From contig NZ_JADBDT010000001.1 of assembly GCF_014873485.1 (NCBI RefSeq), positions 372,001 to 436,000 of the forward strand: a stretch of 64,000 nt of DNA, written 5' to 3'. Each line of letters begins with the position of its first letter. Position 1 is the first letter of the stretch. Below, one piece after another: positions 1-8,769 of this stretch. This DNA is from Sphingopyxis sp. OAS728. GTDB taxonomy: Bacteria; Pseudomonadota; Alphaproteobacteria; Sphingomonadales; Sphingomonadaceae. The translations under genes and the position numbers were made by a program. The notes beneath the pieces were generated by a model, which was given only the letters and a program-made list of their open reading frames with translations, was not told the DNA's origin and searched no databases.

Positions 1-2140
1 CATCCTCCAGCGGCGGCATATTGTGGCCGAGCAGGCGCAGCACATCGGCGGCGCATTCGACCACATTGCTGCCGGGGCCATAGATGCCCTGCACCCCCGC
101 ATCGCGGAGATATTGATAATCCTGCGGCGGGATGACGCCGCCCGCGATCACCTTGATGTCGCCGCGGCCCGCCTCCTTCAATTTGCCGATGAGTTCGGGG
201 ATCAGCGTCTTGTGCCCTGCGGCGAGGCTCGACGCGCCGACGACATCGACGCCCGCGTCGAGCGCGAGCACGACGGTTTCCTCGGGGGTTTGGAACAGCG
301 GGCCCGACACGACGTCGAAGCCCATGTCGCCGAATGCCGAAGCGATGACGTTCGCGCCGCGGTCGTGGCCGTCCTGCCCCATCTTCGCAACGAGCAATTT
401 CGGTTTGCGCCCCATGCGGCGCTCGACTGCCTTCACGCCGTCGAGCACCTGCTGCCAGCGGTCGTCGCCTTCATAGGGGGCAGCATAGACGCCCTTCACC
501 GGGGTCGGCTGGGTACCGTAGCGCTCGAAACTTTCTTCCATCGCCGACGAGATTTCGCCAAGTGTGGCGCGGGCGCGCGCCGCCTCGACCGCGTGCGCAA
601 GAAGGTTGTTCTCGATCGACTGCTCGCCCGCCGCGGCATCGCGCAGCGCCTTGAGTGCTGCCTGGCACGCGGCCTCGTCGCGGTTCGCCTTGGTCTTGTT
701 GATGCGCGCGACCTGCGCCTCGCGCACCTTGGTGTTGTCGACCTCGAGCGTCTCCAGCAGATCCTCGTCCTTCAGGCGATATTTGTTCACCCCGACGATG
801 ACGTCGTCGCCGCGGTCGACGCGCGCCTGCCGTGCAGCGGCGGCGGTCTCGATCATCGCCTTGGGCCAGCCGGCGGCGACAGCCTTCGCCATGCCGCCTT
901 CCTTCTCGACGCGCTCGATGATCTCCCATGCCTTGTCGACCAGTTCCTGCGTCAGCGCCTCGACATAATAGGAGCCGCCGAGCGGATCGACGACCTTGGT
1001 CATCCCCGTCTCTTCCTGGATGACGATCTGCGTGTTGCGCGCGATGCGGGCCGAGAAATCGGTCGGCAGCGCGATCGCTTCGTCGAGCGCGTTGGTGTGG
1101 AGCGACTGGGTGCCGCCGAGCATTGCCGCCATCGCCTCGATCGTCGTGCGCATGACGTTGTTATAGGGGTCCTGCTCGGTCAGCGAGACGCCCGACGTCT
1201 GGCAGTGGGTGCGCAGCATCTTGCTACGTTCGTCCTTGGCGCCGAGATTGGTCATCACGCGGTGCCACAGCACGCGCGCGGCGCGAAGCTTCGCGATTTC
1301 CATGAAGAAGTTCATGCCGATCGCGAAGAAGAAGGACAGGCGCCCGGCGAACTTGTCGATGTCGAGGCCGCTGGCGACGCCGTAGCGTACATATTCCGCG
1401 CCATCCGCAATCGTGAAGGCCAGCTCCTGCACCTGCGTCGCGCCGGCTTCCTGCATATGGTAGCCGGATATGGAGATGCTGTTGAACTTCGGCATCTCGC
1501 GCGATGTGTAGCCGAAAATGTCCGAGATGATCCGCATGCTCGGCTCGGGCGGGTAGATATAGGTGTTGCGGACCATGAACTCCTTGAGGATGTCGTTCTG
1601 GATGGTCCCGTCGAGCAATTTGCGCTCGACCCCCTGCTCCTCGCCCGCGACGATGAAGAAGGCGAGGATGGGGATCACCGCACCGTTCATCGTCATCGAC
1701 ACCGACATCTGGTCGAGCGGGATGCCGTCGAACAGGATCTTCATATCCTCGACGCTGTCGATCGCGACCCCCGCCTTGCCGACGTCGCCGACGACGCGCG
1801 GATGGTCGCTGTCATAGCCGCGGTGAGTCGCGAGGTCGAAGGCGACCGACAGGCCCTTCTGCCCCGCAGCGAGGTTGCGGCGATAGAAAGCGTTCGATTC
1901 CTCGGCGGTCGAGAAGCCCGCATATTGCCGGATCGTCCACGGTCGCCCCGCATACATCGACGCACGAACGCCGCGGGTGAAGGGCGCGAAGCCGGGCAGG
2001 CCGGGGTCGGCGGTGACGTCGTCGGCCGTGTAGAGCGGCTTGACGTCGATCCCCTCGGGCGTCGTCCAAGTGAGGTCCTTGCCCTTCACTTCCTTGTCGG
2101 CGGCGGCGGCCCATTGGTCGAGCGTGGGTTTGTCGGTCAT
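1..2140 (-). CDS. scpA: Methylmalonyl-CoA mutase, nearly complete (3' end cut by window)
   Basis: Adenosylcobalamin-dependent isomerisation of (R)-methylmalonyl-CoA to succinyl-CoA, the last step of propionyl-CoA catabolism in the cytoplasm. The frame reads [10 protein letters not shown] from the ATG at 2138-2140 and runs about 713 codons to the window edge, close to the usual single-chain length, so only a few residues are missing. The N-terminal TIM-barrel substrate domain shows [11 protein letters not shown] and [14 protein letters not shown]. The C-terminal B12 domain carries the DxHxxG cobalamin motif as [11 protein letters not shown] (about nt 360-400). It follows mce and pccB on the same strand, so propionyl-CoA carboxylation, epimerisation and mutation are encoded together. 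The biotin carboxylase subunit is not in the window. The identification is firm. Confidence 0.96.
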   Translation of the reverse strand, partial: MTDKPTLDQWAAAADKEVKGKDLTWTTPEGIDVKPLYTADDVTADPGLPGFAPFTRGVRASMYAGRPWTIRQYAGFSTAEESNAFYRRNLAAGQKGLSVAFDLATHRGYDSDHPRVVGDVGKAGVAIDSVEDMKILFDGIPLDQMSVSMTMNGAVIPILAFFIVAGEEQGVERKLLDGTIQNDILKEFMVRNTYIYPPEPSMRIISDIFGYTSREMPKFNSISISGYHMQEAGATQVQELAFTIADGAEYVRYGVASGLDIDKFAGRLSFFFAIGMNFFMEIAKLRAARVLWHRVMTNLGAKDERSKMLRTHCQTSGVSLTEQDPYNNVMRTTIEAMAAMLGGTQSLHTNALDEAIALPTDFSARIARNTQIVIQEETGMTKVVDPLGGSYYVEALTQELVDKAWEIIERVEKEGGMAKAVAAGWPKAMIETAAAARQARVDRGDDVIVGVNKYRLKDEDLLETLEVDNTKVREAQVARINKTKANRDEAACQAALKALRDAAAGEQSIENNLLAHAVEAARARATLGEISSAMEESFERYGTQPTPVKGVYAAPYEGDDRWQQVLDGVKAVERRMGRKPKLLVAKMGQDGHDRGANVIASAFGDMGFDVVSGPLFQTPEETVVLALDAGVDVVGASSLAAGHKTLIPELIGKLKEAGRGDIKVIAGGVIPPQDYQYLRDAGVQGIYGPGSNVVECAADVLRLLGHNMPPLED

Positions 2141-2163
2141 ATGCGGTCTCTACGTTGTGATCG

Positions 2164-2212
2164 CCGGCGAAAGCCGGGGCCTCGTGCAGTCATGGGCCCC
2201 GGCTTTCGCCGG
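2164..2212. repeat. Long perfect palindrome (REP-like) between mce and mutase
   Basis: An 18-bp perfect inverted repeat (arms 2164-2181 and 2195-2212, CCGGCGAAAGCCGGGGCC and its complement) with a 13-nt loop fills the 82-base gap between mce and the mutase gene. It resembles the REP-type palindromes scattered through sphingomonad genomes. In RNA it would form a very stable hairpin that could protect the upstream message or dampen readthrough. No T-run follows, so I do not call it a terminator. Confidence 0.7.
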
Positions 2213-2222
2213 GGAACACAAA

Positions 2223-2672
2223 TCAATGATCGCCCTTCGGCGTCTCCATAATCTCGGTCAGCACCCCGCCCATATCCTTGGGGTGAAGGAAGAAGATCAG
2301 CGTCCCGTGCGCCCCGATCCGCGGCTCGCCGAGCACGCGCTTGCCAAGCGCCTCGAACTCGGCCTTGGCGGCATGGATGTCGGGAACCTCGTAGCACATA
2401 TGATGCTGCCCTCCTGCGGGGTTCTTTTGCAGAAATCCCGCGATCGATGCATTCCCCGGCAGTGGTTCGATCAACTCGATCTGTGTGCCGTTCAGCCCCC
2501 CAAGGCCCAAAGAGTCGGTCGGCGTATCGACAAAGCACACTTTCACGCCCTGCTCGGGCAGGTCGAAGGGCTCATGGATTTTCGTCGCGCCCATCACATC
2601 GCGATAAAAGACGATGCTGTCGGCGATCGACGGCGTCGCGACGCCGATGTGATTGAGGCGGCCTAGTTTCAT
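2223..2672 (-). CDS. mce: Methylmalonyl-CoA epimerase
   Basis: A 149-aa single-domain protein of the vicinal oxygen chelate (VOC) fold that interconverts (S)- and (R)-methylmalonyl-CoA, feeding the mutase encoded just downstream. Expected metal ligands are visible: His8 in LNHIGVA, His90/His91 in GGQHHMCYEV and Glu140 in GGVLTEIME. Length and motifs match the family. It lies between pccB and the mutase on the same strand, separated from each by a palindrome-containing gap of about 100 bases. Pathway context and motifs agree, so other VOC functions are unlikely. Confidence 0.93.
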   Translation of the reverse strand: MKLGRLNHIGVATPSIADSIVFYRDVMGATKIHEPFDLPEQGVKVCFVDTPTDSLGLGGLNGTQIELIEPLPGNASIAGFLQKNPAGGQHHMCYEVPDIHAAKAEFEALGKRVLGEPRIGAHGTLIFFLHPKDMGGVLTEIMETPKGDH

Positions 2673-2690
2673 TTCAAACTCTCTCCAATT

Positions 2691-2768
2691 TCGTCATGCC
2701 GGACTTGATCCGGCACCTGCTTTTTGAACGCCGACAAGCGGGACCCCGGATCACGTCCGGGGTGACGA
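2691..2768. repeat. Composite REP-like element between pccB and mce
   Basis: The gap holds two hairpins in tandem: GCCGGACTTGATCCGGC near its left end and CCCCGGATCACGTCCGGGG near its right end. The whole is bounded by TCGTCA (2691-2696) and its inverse TGACGA (2763-2768), giving nested symmetry. The CGTCATGCCGGACTTGATCCGGC half is the classic alphaproteobacterial REP type. It is probably a dispersed REP pair, and it may also set the relative stability of the pccB and mce messages. Confidence 0.7.
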
Positions 2769-2775
2769 CGAAAAC

Positions 2776-4308
2776 TTAAAGCGGAATATTATCGTGCTTC
2801 TTCCACGGATTCTCGAGACTCTTGTTCCTGAGCTTCCGTAACCCCAGCGCGATCCGCTTCCGCGTCGAGTGCGGGTAGATCACCTCGTCGATATAGCCCC
2901 GCTGCGCCGCGACGAACGGGTTTGCAAAACGGTCCTCATATTCCTTCGTGCGCTCGGCGATCTTTTCGGGGTCGCCGATGTCGCTGCGGAAGATGATCTC
3001 GACCGCGCCCTTCGCGCCCATCACCGCGATCTCGGCGGTCGGCCAGGCATAGTTCAAATCGCCGCGCAGATGCTTCGACGCCATCACGTCGTACGCACCG
3101 CCATAGGCCTTGCGCGTGATCACCGTGATCTTGGGCACCGTCGCCTCGGCATAGGCGAAGAGCAATTTCGCGCCATGCTTGATGATGCCGTTATATTCCT
3201 GTGCGGTGCCGGGCAGGAAGCCGGGAACGTCGACGAAGGTGATGATCGGGATTTCGAACGCATCACAGAAACGAACGAAGCGCGCCGCTTTCTTCGACGA
3301 GTTGATATCGAGCACGCCTGCGAGCACCAGCGGCTGGTTCGCAACGATGCCGATCGTGCGGCCCTCGATGCGCCCGAAACCGCAGATGATGTTCGCGGCG
3401 TGCGCCGGCTGCACCTCGAAGAAATCGCCTTCGTCGACCGTTTTGCGGATCAGCTCGTGCATATCGTACGGCTGGTTCGCATTCGGCGGGATCAGCGTGT
3501 CGAGGCTCGCCTCGGCGCGATCATAGGGGTCGCTTGTCGGACGCACCGGCACGCCGCTGCGGTTGTTTTCGGGCAGATAATCGAAGAAATCGCGCGTCGC
3601 GAGCAGCGCCTCGATATCATTCTCGAACGCGATATCGGCGACCGAGCTCTTGGTCGTGTGGGTGATCGCGCCACCGAGCTCTTCCTGCGTCACCACCTCG
3701 TTGGTCACCGTTTTCACGACGTCGGGACCGGTGACGAACATATAGCTGCTGTCCTTCACCATGAAGATGAAGTCGGTCATCGCGGGGCTATAGACAGCGC
3801 CGCCCGCGCAGGGGCCCATGATGAGCGAAATCTGCGGCACCACGCCCGATGCCAGCACGTTGCGCTGGAACACCTCGGCATAGCCGCCCAGAGAGGCCAC
3901 GCCTTCCTGAATGCGCGCGCCGCCGCTGTCATTGAGGCCGATGACCGGCGCGCCGACCTTCATCGCATTGTCCATGACCTTCATGATCTTCTCGGCGTGC
4001 CGTTCCGACAGCGAGCCGCCGAAGACGGTGAAATCCTGGCTGAAGACATAGACGAGGCGGCCGTTGATCGTGCCGCTGCCGGTGACGACGCCGTCGCCCG
4101 GCACCTTCTGATTTTCCATCCCGAAATCGGTGCAATTATGCTCGACATAGGCGTCGAGTTCTTCGAACGAGCCCTCGTCGAGCAGCACGTCGAGCCGTTC
4201 GCGCGCGGTCAGCTTGCCCTTGGCATGCTGCGCATCGATGCGCTTCTGTCCTCCGCCCAGTCGGGCAGCGGCGCGGCGGCGTTCCATTTCGGCGATATTG
4301 GCGGACAT
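2776..4308 (-). CDS. pccB: Propionyl-CoA carboxylase beta subunit
   Basis: The carboxyltransferase subunit (510 aa) that transfers CO2 from carboxybiotin to propionyl-CoA, giving (S)-methylmalonyl-CoA. Two crotonase-like halves are present. The first shows [19 protein letters not shown] and the acyl-CoA oxyanion region [10 protein letters not shown]. The second shows [14 protein letters not shown] and [18 protein letters not shown] place the start at 4308 ([11 protein letters not shown]) rather than the 24-codon longer in-frame ATG at 4380, because GAAGAGG sits just upstream of 4308 and the extra leader would lie across operator sequences. It is the first gene of pccB-mce-mutase and diverges from the regulator at 4418. 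Confidence 0.95.
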   Translation of the reverse strand: MSANIAEMERRRAAARLGGGQKRIDAQHAKGKLTARERLDVLLDEGSFEELDAYVEHNCTDFGMENQKVPGDGVVTGSGTINGRLVYVFSQDFTVFGGSLSERHAEKIMKVMDNAMKVGAPVIGLNDSGGARIQEGVASLGGYAEVFQRNVLASGVVPQISLIMGPCAGGAVYSPAMTDFIFMVKDSSYMFVTGPDVVKTVTNEVVTQEELGGAITHTTKSSVADIAFENDIEALLATRDFFDYLPENNRSGVPVRPTSDPYDRAEASLDTLIPPNANQPYDMHELIRKTVDEGDFFEVQPAHAANIICGFGRIEGRTIGIVANQPLVLAGVLDINSSKKAARFVRFCDAFEIPIITFVDVPGFLPGTAQEYNGIIKHGAKLLFAYAEATVPKITVITRKAYGGAYDVMASKHLRGDLNYAWPTAEIAVMGAKGAVEIIFRSDIGDPEKIAERTKEYEDRFANPFVAAQRGYIDEVIYPHSTRKRIALGLRKLRNKSLENPWKKHDNIPL

Positions 4309-4360
4309 GCGGACCTCTTCATCAATGGCGACGGTGCCATCTGCCTTGCTCGCACAGTCG

Positions 4361-4404
4361 ATGCAAATGTGAATTTGCAAAGTTGCAAAGTCATGATTTG
4401 CAAA
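4361..4404. promoter_or_regulatory. Cluster of TTTGCAAA operators in the pccB/regulator gap
   Basis: Four palindromic boxes stand in 44 bases between the divergent genes: ATGCAAAT (4361-4368), TTTGCAAA (4374-4381), TTGCAAA (4383-4389) and TTTGCAAA (4397-4404). TTTGCAAA-type sites are the known targets of RamB and PrpR/ScfR regulators, the family encoded at 4418. The last box ends 13 bases before the regulator's GTG, which suggests autoregulation along with control of pccB. Box positions are direct observation; the assignment of the regulator is inference. Confidence 0.75.
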
Positions 4405-4417
4405 CTAGCCTGTTGCG

Positions 4418-5827
4418 GTGCAGCCTCGTCGCCTCTTTGCCGGTCGTCAACTCCGCCAATTGCGAGATGCGCGGGGAATCCGCCAGGCCGATTTCGCGGC
4501 GCGGCTTGGTATCTCCGCCTCCTACCTCAGCCAGATCGAGCATGACGACCGCCCGCTGACACCGGCGCTGCTCGACCGGTTGCAAAAGCTGTTTCCGCTC
4601 GAATGGGAGGAGGTCGCGGCCGATGCGGGCGACCGGCGCGCCGGCGCGTTGCGCGAGGCGGCGGCCGATCCGCTGTTCGCGGCCTCGCCGCTTCCGCCCG
4701 AGCAGCTCGAACGCGCGGCGCTCCAGCAGCCGCAACTCGCCGACCAGTTCGTCGCGCTCCACGCCGCCTATCGCCGCGCGGGGCAGCGGCTCCAGATCAT
4801 CGACGAGGCGTTGACCGGCGGCACCGCCGAGGGAAGCCGCCTGCCGTGGGAAGAAGTTCGCGACTGGTTCCACGACGCCGGCAATTATGTCGACAGCATC
4901 GACCGCGCCGCCGAGGCCTTGGCAGGGCAATTGCGCGGCAAGGATCCCTCCCCCGCCATCGAGACGATCGAGCGGCGGCTGCGCGACGCGCTCGGCATTT
5001 CGATCGTCTATCAACAGGCGCAGACGCTTCGCGATTTCGATGCGACGATGCGGCACCTGGTGATCGACCCGTCGCAGCCCGCCGAGAGCCGACGGTTCCA
5101 ATTGGCGCACCAGCTGGCGGCGCTCGCTTTGGCGAACGAGATTGCGGCGGTCGTCGAAGCCTCGCCGCTCCGCACCGCCGCGGCGCGCCAATTGCTCCAC
5201 GTCGGCCTCGCCAACTATGCCGCCGGCGCGGTGCTGATGCCCTATGCCCCCTTCCGCGCCAGCGCGCGTGCGGTGCGGCACGATATCGACCGGCTGCGGC
5301 TCGAATATGGCGTGAGCTTCGAACAGGCGTGCCACCGCCTCTCGACGCTCCAGCGGCCCGGCGCGCGCGGCATCCCGATGTTCTTTTGCCGCGTCGACAT
5401 GGCGGGCAATATCACCAAGCGGCATAGCGCGACGCGGCTGCAATTCGCACGCTTTGGCGGCGCCTGCCCATTGTGGATCGTTCACGAGGCCGCGGCTATC
5501 CCCGACCGCATCCTGTTCCAGCTGGCCGAGACGCCCGACGGCCTGCGCTATGTGTCGATGGCGAAGGGGCTGGTGAAGCCGTCGGGTAGCTACGCGCGCA
5601 GCCCACGCCGCTACGCCGTCGCGCTGGGGTGCGAGGCGCAATATGCTGGCGACTTCGTTTATGCCGACGGGGTCGACGTCGCCGCCCCGCAAGCGGCGAC
5701 ACGGATCGGCCTGTCGTGTCGCATCTGCCCCCGCGACGATTGCGATCAGCGCGCCTTTCCGCCAAGCGACCGCCCGATCCTCGTCGATCCCGACCGGCGC
5801 GACGTCGTGCCGTACCGGATCGGCTAG
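4418..5827 (+). CDS. XRE-family short-chain acyl-CoA regulator (PrpR/ScfR/RamB type)
   Basis: A 469-aa cytoplasmic DNA-binding regulator with a GTG start. Residues about 8-60 form an XRE helix-turn-helix (RQADFAARLGISASYLSQIE). The middle is the ImmA/IrrE-like domain, but where a peptidase would have HExxH this protein reads AHQLA, so it is probably a ligand-sensing relic and not a protease. The C-terminal DUF2083 region ends in the family's Cys cluster LSCRICPRDDCDQRAFPP. Relatives bind short-chain acyl-CoAs or branched acyl groups and control propionate, methylcitrate and glyoxylate genes. Divergent placement from pccB and the TTTGCAAA boxes between them fit control of the propionyl-CoA pathway. 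Confidence 0.88.
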   Translation: MQPRRLFAGRQLRQLRDARGIRQADFAARLGISASYLSQIEHDDRPLTPALLDRLQKLFPLEWEEVAADAGDRRAGALREAAADPLFAASPLPPEQLERAALQQPQLADQFVALHAAYRRAGQRLQIIDEALTGGTAEGSRLPWEEVRDWFHDAGNYVDSIDRAAEALAGQLRGKDPSPAIETIERRLRDALGISIVYQQAQTLRDFDATMRHLVIDPSQPAESRRFQLAHQLAALALANEIAAVVEASPLRTAAARQLLHVGLANYAAGAVLMPYAPFRASARAVRHDIDRLRLEYGVSFEQACHRLSTLQRPGARGIPMFFCRVDMAGNITKRHSATRLQFARFGGACPLWIVHEAAAIPDRILFQLAETPDGLRYVSMAKGLVKPSGSYARSPRRYAVALGCEAQYAGDFVYADGVDVAAPQAATRIGLSCRICPRDDCDQRAFPPSDRPILVDPDRRDVVPYRIG

Positions 5828-6720
5828 CCTTCGATCACCAATTCCTCCTCCAGGAAATCGAGAAAGGCACGAATGCGCGCCGCCGCCCGGTCTTCGGGTG
5901 CATAGAGCGCATGAATGTCCTCTCCGTCGCCCGGATTATAGTCCGGCAGCACTTCGACAAGCCGCCCCGCCGCCATATCCTGTGCAACGTGAAAGCGCCC
6001 GTGCCGCGCGATGCCGCCGCCAGCGACCGCCATCTGCCGCACAACCTCACCCGAATTGCCGAAGAAGCTGCCGTGGACGGGGCGCTGCACGATCTTGCCG
6101 CCGATGCGAAAGGGCCAGCTGTCGACCGAACGGCGGAAGCTGAAGCGCAGGCAGTCGTGCTTTTCGAGATCGTCGGGTGTTTGCGGCGTACCGCGCCGCG
6201 CGAGATAGTCGGGGCTTGCCACCAGCACCATGCGGCTATGGCCGAGCTTCTTCGCACGCAGGCTCGTGTCGCGTAGCGGGCCGATGCGGATCGCAATGTC
6301 GGCACGCTCCTCGACCAGATCGACGATCGCATCGGATAGCGTCAGATCGACGGTGATGTCGGGATAGCGCGCTGTAAAGTGCGGCAGGATCGGCAACAGG
6401 CCCATCGTGCCGATCGAGGGCGAGGCGTTGATGCGAAGCAGCCCGCGCGGCCCCTGTTGTTCCTGCCCCAGCCCCGCTTCGACCGACTGGATATCGGCGA
6501 GCAGGACGCTCATCCGGTCGCGATAAGCTTCGCCGTCCGACGTCAGCGCGAGCGAACGCGTCGTCCGGCGCATCAATGTGACGCCCAGACGCTGCTCAAG
6601 CCGTGCTATGCTGCGGCTGACCGCCGAGGACGTCAACCGCAGCGCCTTCGCCGCGGACGCGAGGCTGCCGCCATTTGCCACTGCCAGAAAGGTTTCGATA
6701 TCGCCGAACCTGTTGTCCAT
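5824..6720 (-). CDS. LysR-family transcriptional regulator
   Basis: A 298-aa LysR regulator: N-terminal winged helix (FGDIETFLAVANGGSLASAA, then LTSSAVSRSIARLEQRLG) and a C-terminal substrate-binding domain (NASPSIGTMGLLPILPHF onward). The ATG at 6720 is preferred over 6726 because AGGA then sits at normal spacing. It is divergent from the SDR gene at 6834 with a 113-base gap, the usual arrangement in which a LysR protein controls its neighbour. Its 3' end overlaps the convergent acyl-CoA regulator by 4 bases. The effector is unknown. Confidence 0.9.
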   Translation of the reverse strand: MDNRFGDIETFLAVANGGSLASAAKALRLTSSAVSRSIARLEQRLGVTLMRRTTRSLALTSDGEAYRDRMSVLLADIQSVEAGLGQEQQGPRGLLRINASPSIGTMGLLPILPHFTARYPDITVDLTLSDAIVDLVEERADIAIRIGPLRDTSLRAKKLGHSRMVLVASPDYLARRGTPQTPDDLEKHDCLRFSFRRSVDSWPFRIGGKIVQRPVHGSFFGNSGEVVRQMAVAGGGIARHGRFHVAQDMAAGRLVEVLPDYNPGDGEDIHALYAPEDRAAARIRAFLDFLEEELVIEG

Positions 6721-6833
6721 CGCCATTCCTGATTTTGAATCACCACTGAAATGATGAAGCGCATTCTAATCAACAATGGCGGGTCGCGCTATCTTGCATC
6801 CATAAGATTGCACCCAAGCGAAAGGAGTTCGTC

Positions 6834-7619
6834 ATGGACCTCAAACTCAAAGGAAAGACCGCCCTCGTTACCGGATCGACCGCCGGCATTGGCTTTGCGA
6901 TTGCCAAGCGCCTCGCCGAAGAAGGTGTCGATGTCGTCATCACCGGTCGCAACCAGCAGAAGCTCGATGAGGCCGCGGCCGAATTGGCACAGTCGGGAAC
7001 GATCCGCGCGGTCCTCGCCGATCCCGCGACGGCCGAAGGCGCCGATGCGTTGATTGCAGCGGTTCCTGCGGTCGATATTCTCGTCAACAATCTCGGCATC
7101 TATGAGGCCAAAGCCTTTGCCGAAATCAGCGACGCCGACTGGCACAATATCTTCGAGGTCAATGTGGTGAGCGGCGCGCGGCTGTCGCGGCACTATTTCC
7201 CGAAGATGCTCGAGAAGGACTGGGGCCGCGTGATCTTCATCGCAAGCGAAAGCGGGCTGCTGCCGCCCGCCGAGATGATCCACTACGGTATGACCAAGAC
7301 CGCGCAGCTCACGATTGCGCGCGGGCTGGCCGAGCAGACCAAGGGCACCGGCGTCACCGTCAACAGCGTGCTGCCGGGGCCGACGCGGTCGGAAGGGATC
7401 ACCGACTTCATCCGTTCGGTGGTGTCCAACCCCGATGCGCCCGAAGCCGAACGCGAAAAGGCCTTCTTCGAGGAACTGCGCCCGCTGTCGCTGATCCGCC
7501 GCCTGATCGAGGCCGACGAGATCGGCGCGATGGTGACCTATCTGGCGAGCCCGCTGGCGGCGGTCACCAACGGCGCCGCGATCCGCGCCGAGGGCGGGAT
7601 CGTTCCGACGATTGCGTAA
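6834..7619 (+). CDS. SDR-family oxidoreductase
   Basis: A classical short-chain dehydrogenase/reductase of 261 aa. The N-terminal Rossmann motif is TGSTAGIGFAIA, followed by NNLG in place of NNAG, a catalytic Ser in FIASESG and the YxxxK pair as HYGMTK. A clear AAGGAG ribosome site precedes the ATG. The arrangement with a divergent LysR gene suggests it is induced by the compound it acts on. Such LysR/SDR pairs are common and the substrate cannot be read from sequence. Confidence 0.88.
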   Translation: MDLKLKGKTALVTGSTAGIGFAIAKRLAEEGVDVVITGRNQQKLDEAAAELAQSGTIRAVLADPATAEGADALIAAVPAVDILVNNLGIYEAKAFAEISDADWHNIFEVNVVSGARLSRHYFPKMLEKDWGRVIFIASESGLLPPAEMIHYGMTKTAQLTIARGLAEQTKGTGVTVNSVLPGPTRSEGITDFIRSVVSNPDAPEAEREKAFFEELRPLSLIRRLIEADEIGAMVTYLASPLAAVTNGAAIRAEGGIVPTIA

Positions 7620-7627
7620 CGACTACG

Positions 7628-7711
7628 CCCCTCCCGCTTGCGGGAGGGGTCGGGGGAGGGTCTGTGACCTAGACATGCCCTCCCCTAACCCCTCCCATAA
7701 AGGGAAGGGGA
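7628..7711. repeat. Palindromic C/G-rich element between convergent genes
   Basis: CCCCTCCCGC (7628-7637), two bases, then GCGGGAGGGG (7640-7649) form a 10-bp hairpin. A second arm pair follows (GGGGGAGGG about 7651-7659 against CCCTCCCC about 7679-7686, then CCCCTCCC and GGGAAGGGG). It fills the gap between the convergent SDR genes. It is probably a dispersed repeat that doubles as a bidirectional transcription barrier. Confidence 0.6.
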
Positions 7712-7713
7712 AT

Positions 7714-8730
7714 TTATGTTTTCACAATTCCCCGCTCTATCAAGCTATGCGCCGTCGCGAGGATCGCTTCCTCGGGCGTGCGCATCGTCCAGCCGAGCGT
7801 CTGCATCGCATGGCTGCTGTCGCCGCCGCGCACATTGCCGAGTTCGGCGACGAGTTGCTTGAGTTCGGGCCGGACGAGCGCGAACAATTTGAGCAGCCAG
7901 TCGGGCATCTTGCGCGTCGGCACCTTCTTCGCTTTGTCGCCGAGGTTTTCGGTCAGGATGTTCGCGACGTCGATCATCTTCAGGAACGGTCCCGAGCAGA
8001 CATAGCGCTCGTCGCGGATCGCGGGTGCGGTCAGTGCGCGATAGTGCAGTTCGGCGACGTCGCGGACATCGATGATCCCAAAGCCGATGTCGGGGCACAT
8101 CGGCACCTTGCCCTCGATCAATTGCTTCACCAGCTCGATCGAAGTCGAGAGGTCGTCCGAGAGCAGCGGCCCGAACACTGCGGCGGGATTGACCGAGGCG
8201 AACTCCATATCGCCGCCCTCGGCCGCCATCCAGTCACGCGCCGCGCGTTCGGCGACGGTTTTCGAGCGCGGATAGGGCATGACCTCGGGGTTATCGAGGT
8301 CGGTCCAGTCGGCTTCGTTGTAAAGATCACGCCCCTTGCCATGACCATAGGCGATCGCCGCCATTGAGGAGGTCAGGACGAAGCGCTTTACGCCTGCCGC
8401 ACGCGCGAAACGTAGCGCTCTCAACGCGCCTTCGCGCGCGGGGACGATCAATTCGTCGGCATGTTTGGGAACGCCCAAGGGAAAGGGCGAGGCGACGTGC
8501 GCGACATGGGTGCACTCCACAATCGCCTCCGCCCAGCCGGCATCATGTTCGAGATCGGCTGCAAAGAAGCTGAGGCGGTCGTTGTCGACATTCAGCCATC
8601 CGCGAACCTCGGGCTCGCGTTTCAGGCTGCGCACCGTCGTGTGGACGGTCCAGCCATTGTCGATCAGCTGTCGGATGAGGAAGCCCGCGATATAGCCGCT
8701 GCCTCCGGTAACCAGTGCCGTGCCCGTCAT
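7714..8730 (-). CDS. Extended SDR: NAD-dependent epimerase/dihydroflavonol-4-reductase-like
   Basis: A 338-aa extended short-chain dehydrogenase. The nucleotide-binding motif GGSGYIAGFLIRQL opens the protein, followed by the HVASPFP segment typical of dihydroflavonol/cinnamoyl reductase-like members and the YxxxK pair as YPRSK. It probably reduces an aldehyde or ketone with NADPH. The substrate is unknown. It stands alone on the minus strand, convergent with the SDR gene at 6834, with glutathione reductase upstream. Confidence 0.82.
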   Translation of the reverse strand: MTGTALVTGGSGYIAGFLIRQLIDNGWTVHTTVRSLKREPEVRGWLNVDNDRLSFFAADLEHDAGWAEAIVECTHVAHVASPFPLGVPKHADELIVPAREGALRALRFARAAGVKRFVLTSSMAAIAYGHGKGRDLYNEADWTDLDNPEVMPYPRSKTVAERAARDWMAAEGGDMEFASVNPAAVFGPLLSDDLSTSIELVKQLIEGKVPMCPDIGFGIIDVRDVAELHYRALTAPAIRDERYVCSGPFLKMIDVANILTENLGDKAKKVPTRKMPDWLLKLFALVRPELKQLVAELGNVRGGDSSHAMQTLGWTMRTPEEAILATAHSLIERGIVKT

Positions 8731-8769
8731 GTGCCCCTCCCCACTCGTTGAGCGAGGAGGGTAGCAGGA

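Noticed and set aside
23..2251. A 742-codon open frame on the plus strand across the mutase gene
   Set aside because: It is the antisense of methylmalonyl-CoA mutase, whose minus-strand translation shows the family motifs throughout; long antisense frames are expected at this GC content.
6727..6833. A specific LysR box (T-N11-A) in the LysR/SDR gap
   Set aside because: Several weak ATTT/AAAT pairs fit and none stands out; the consensus is too loose to assign.
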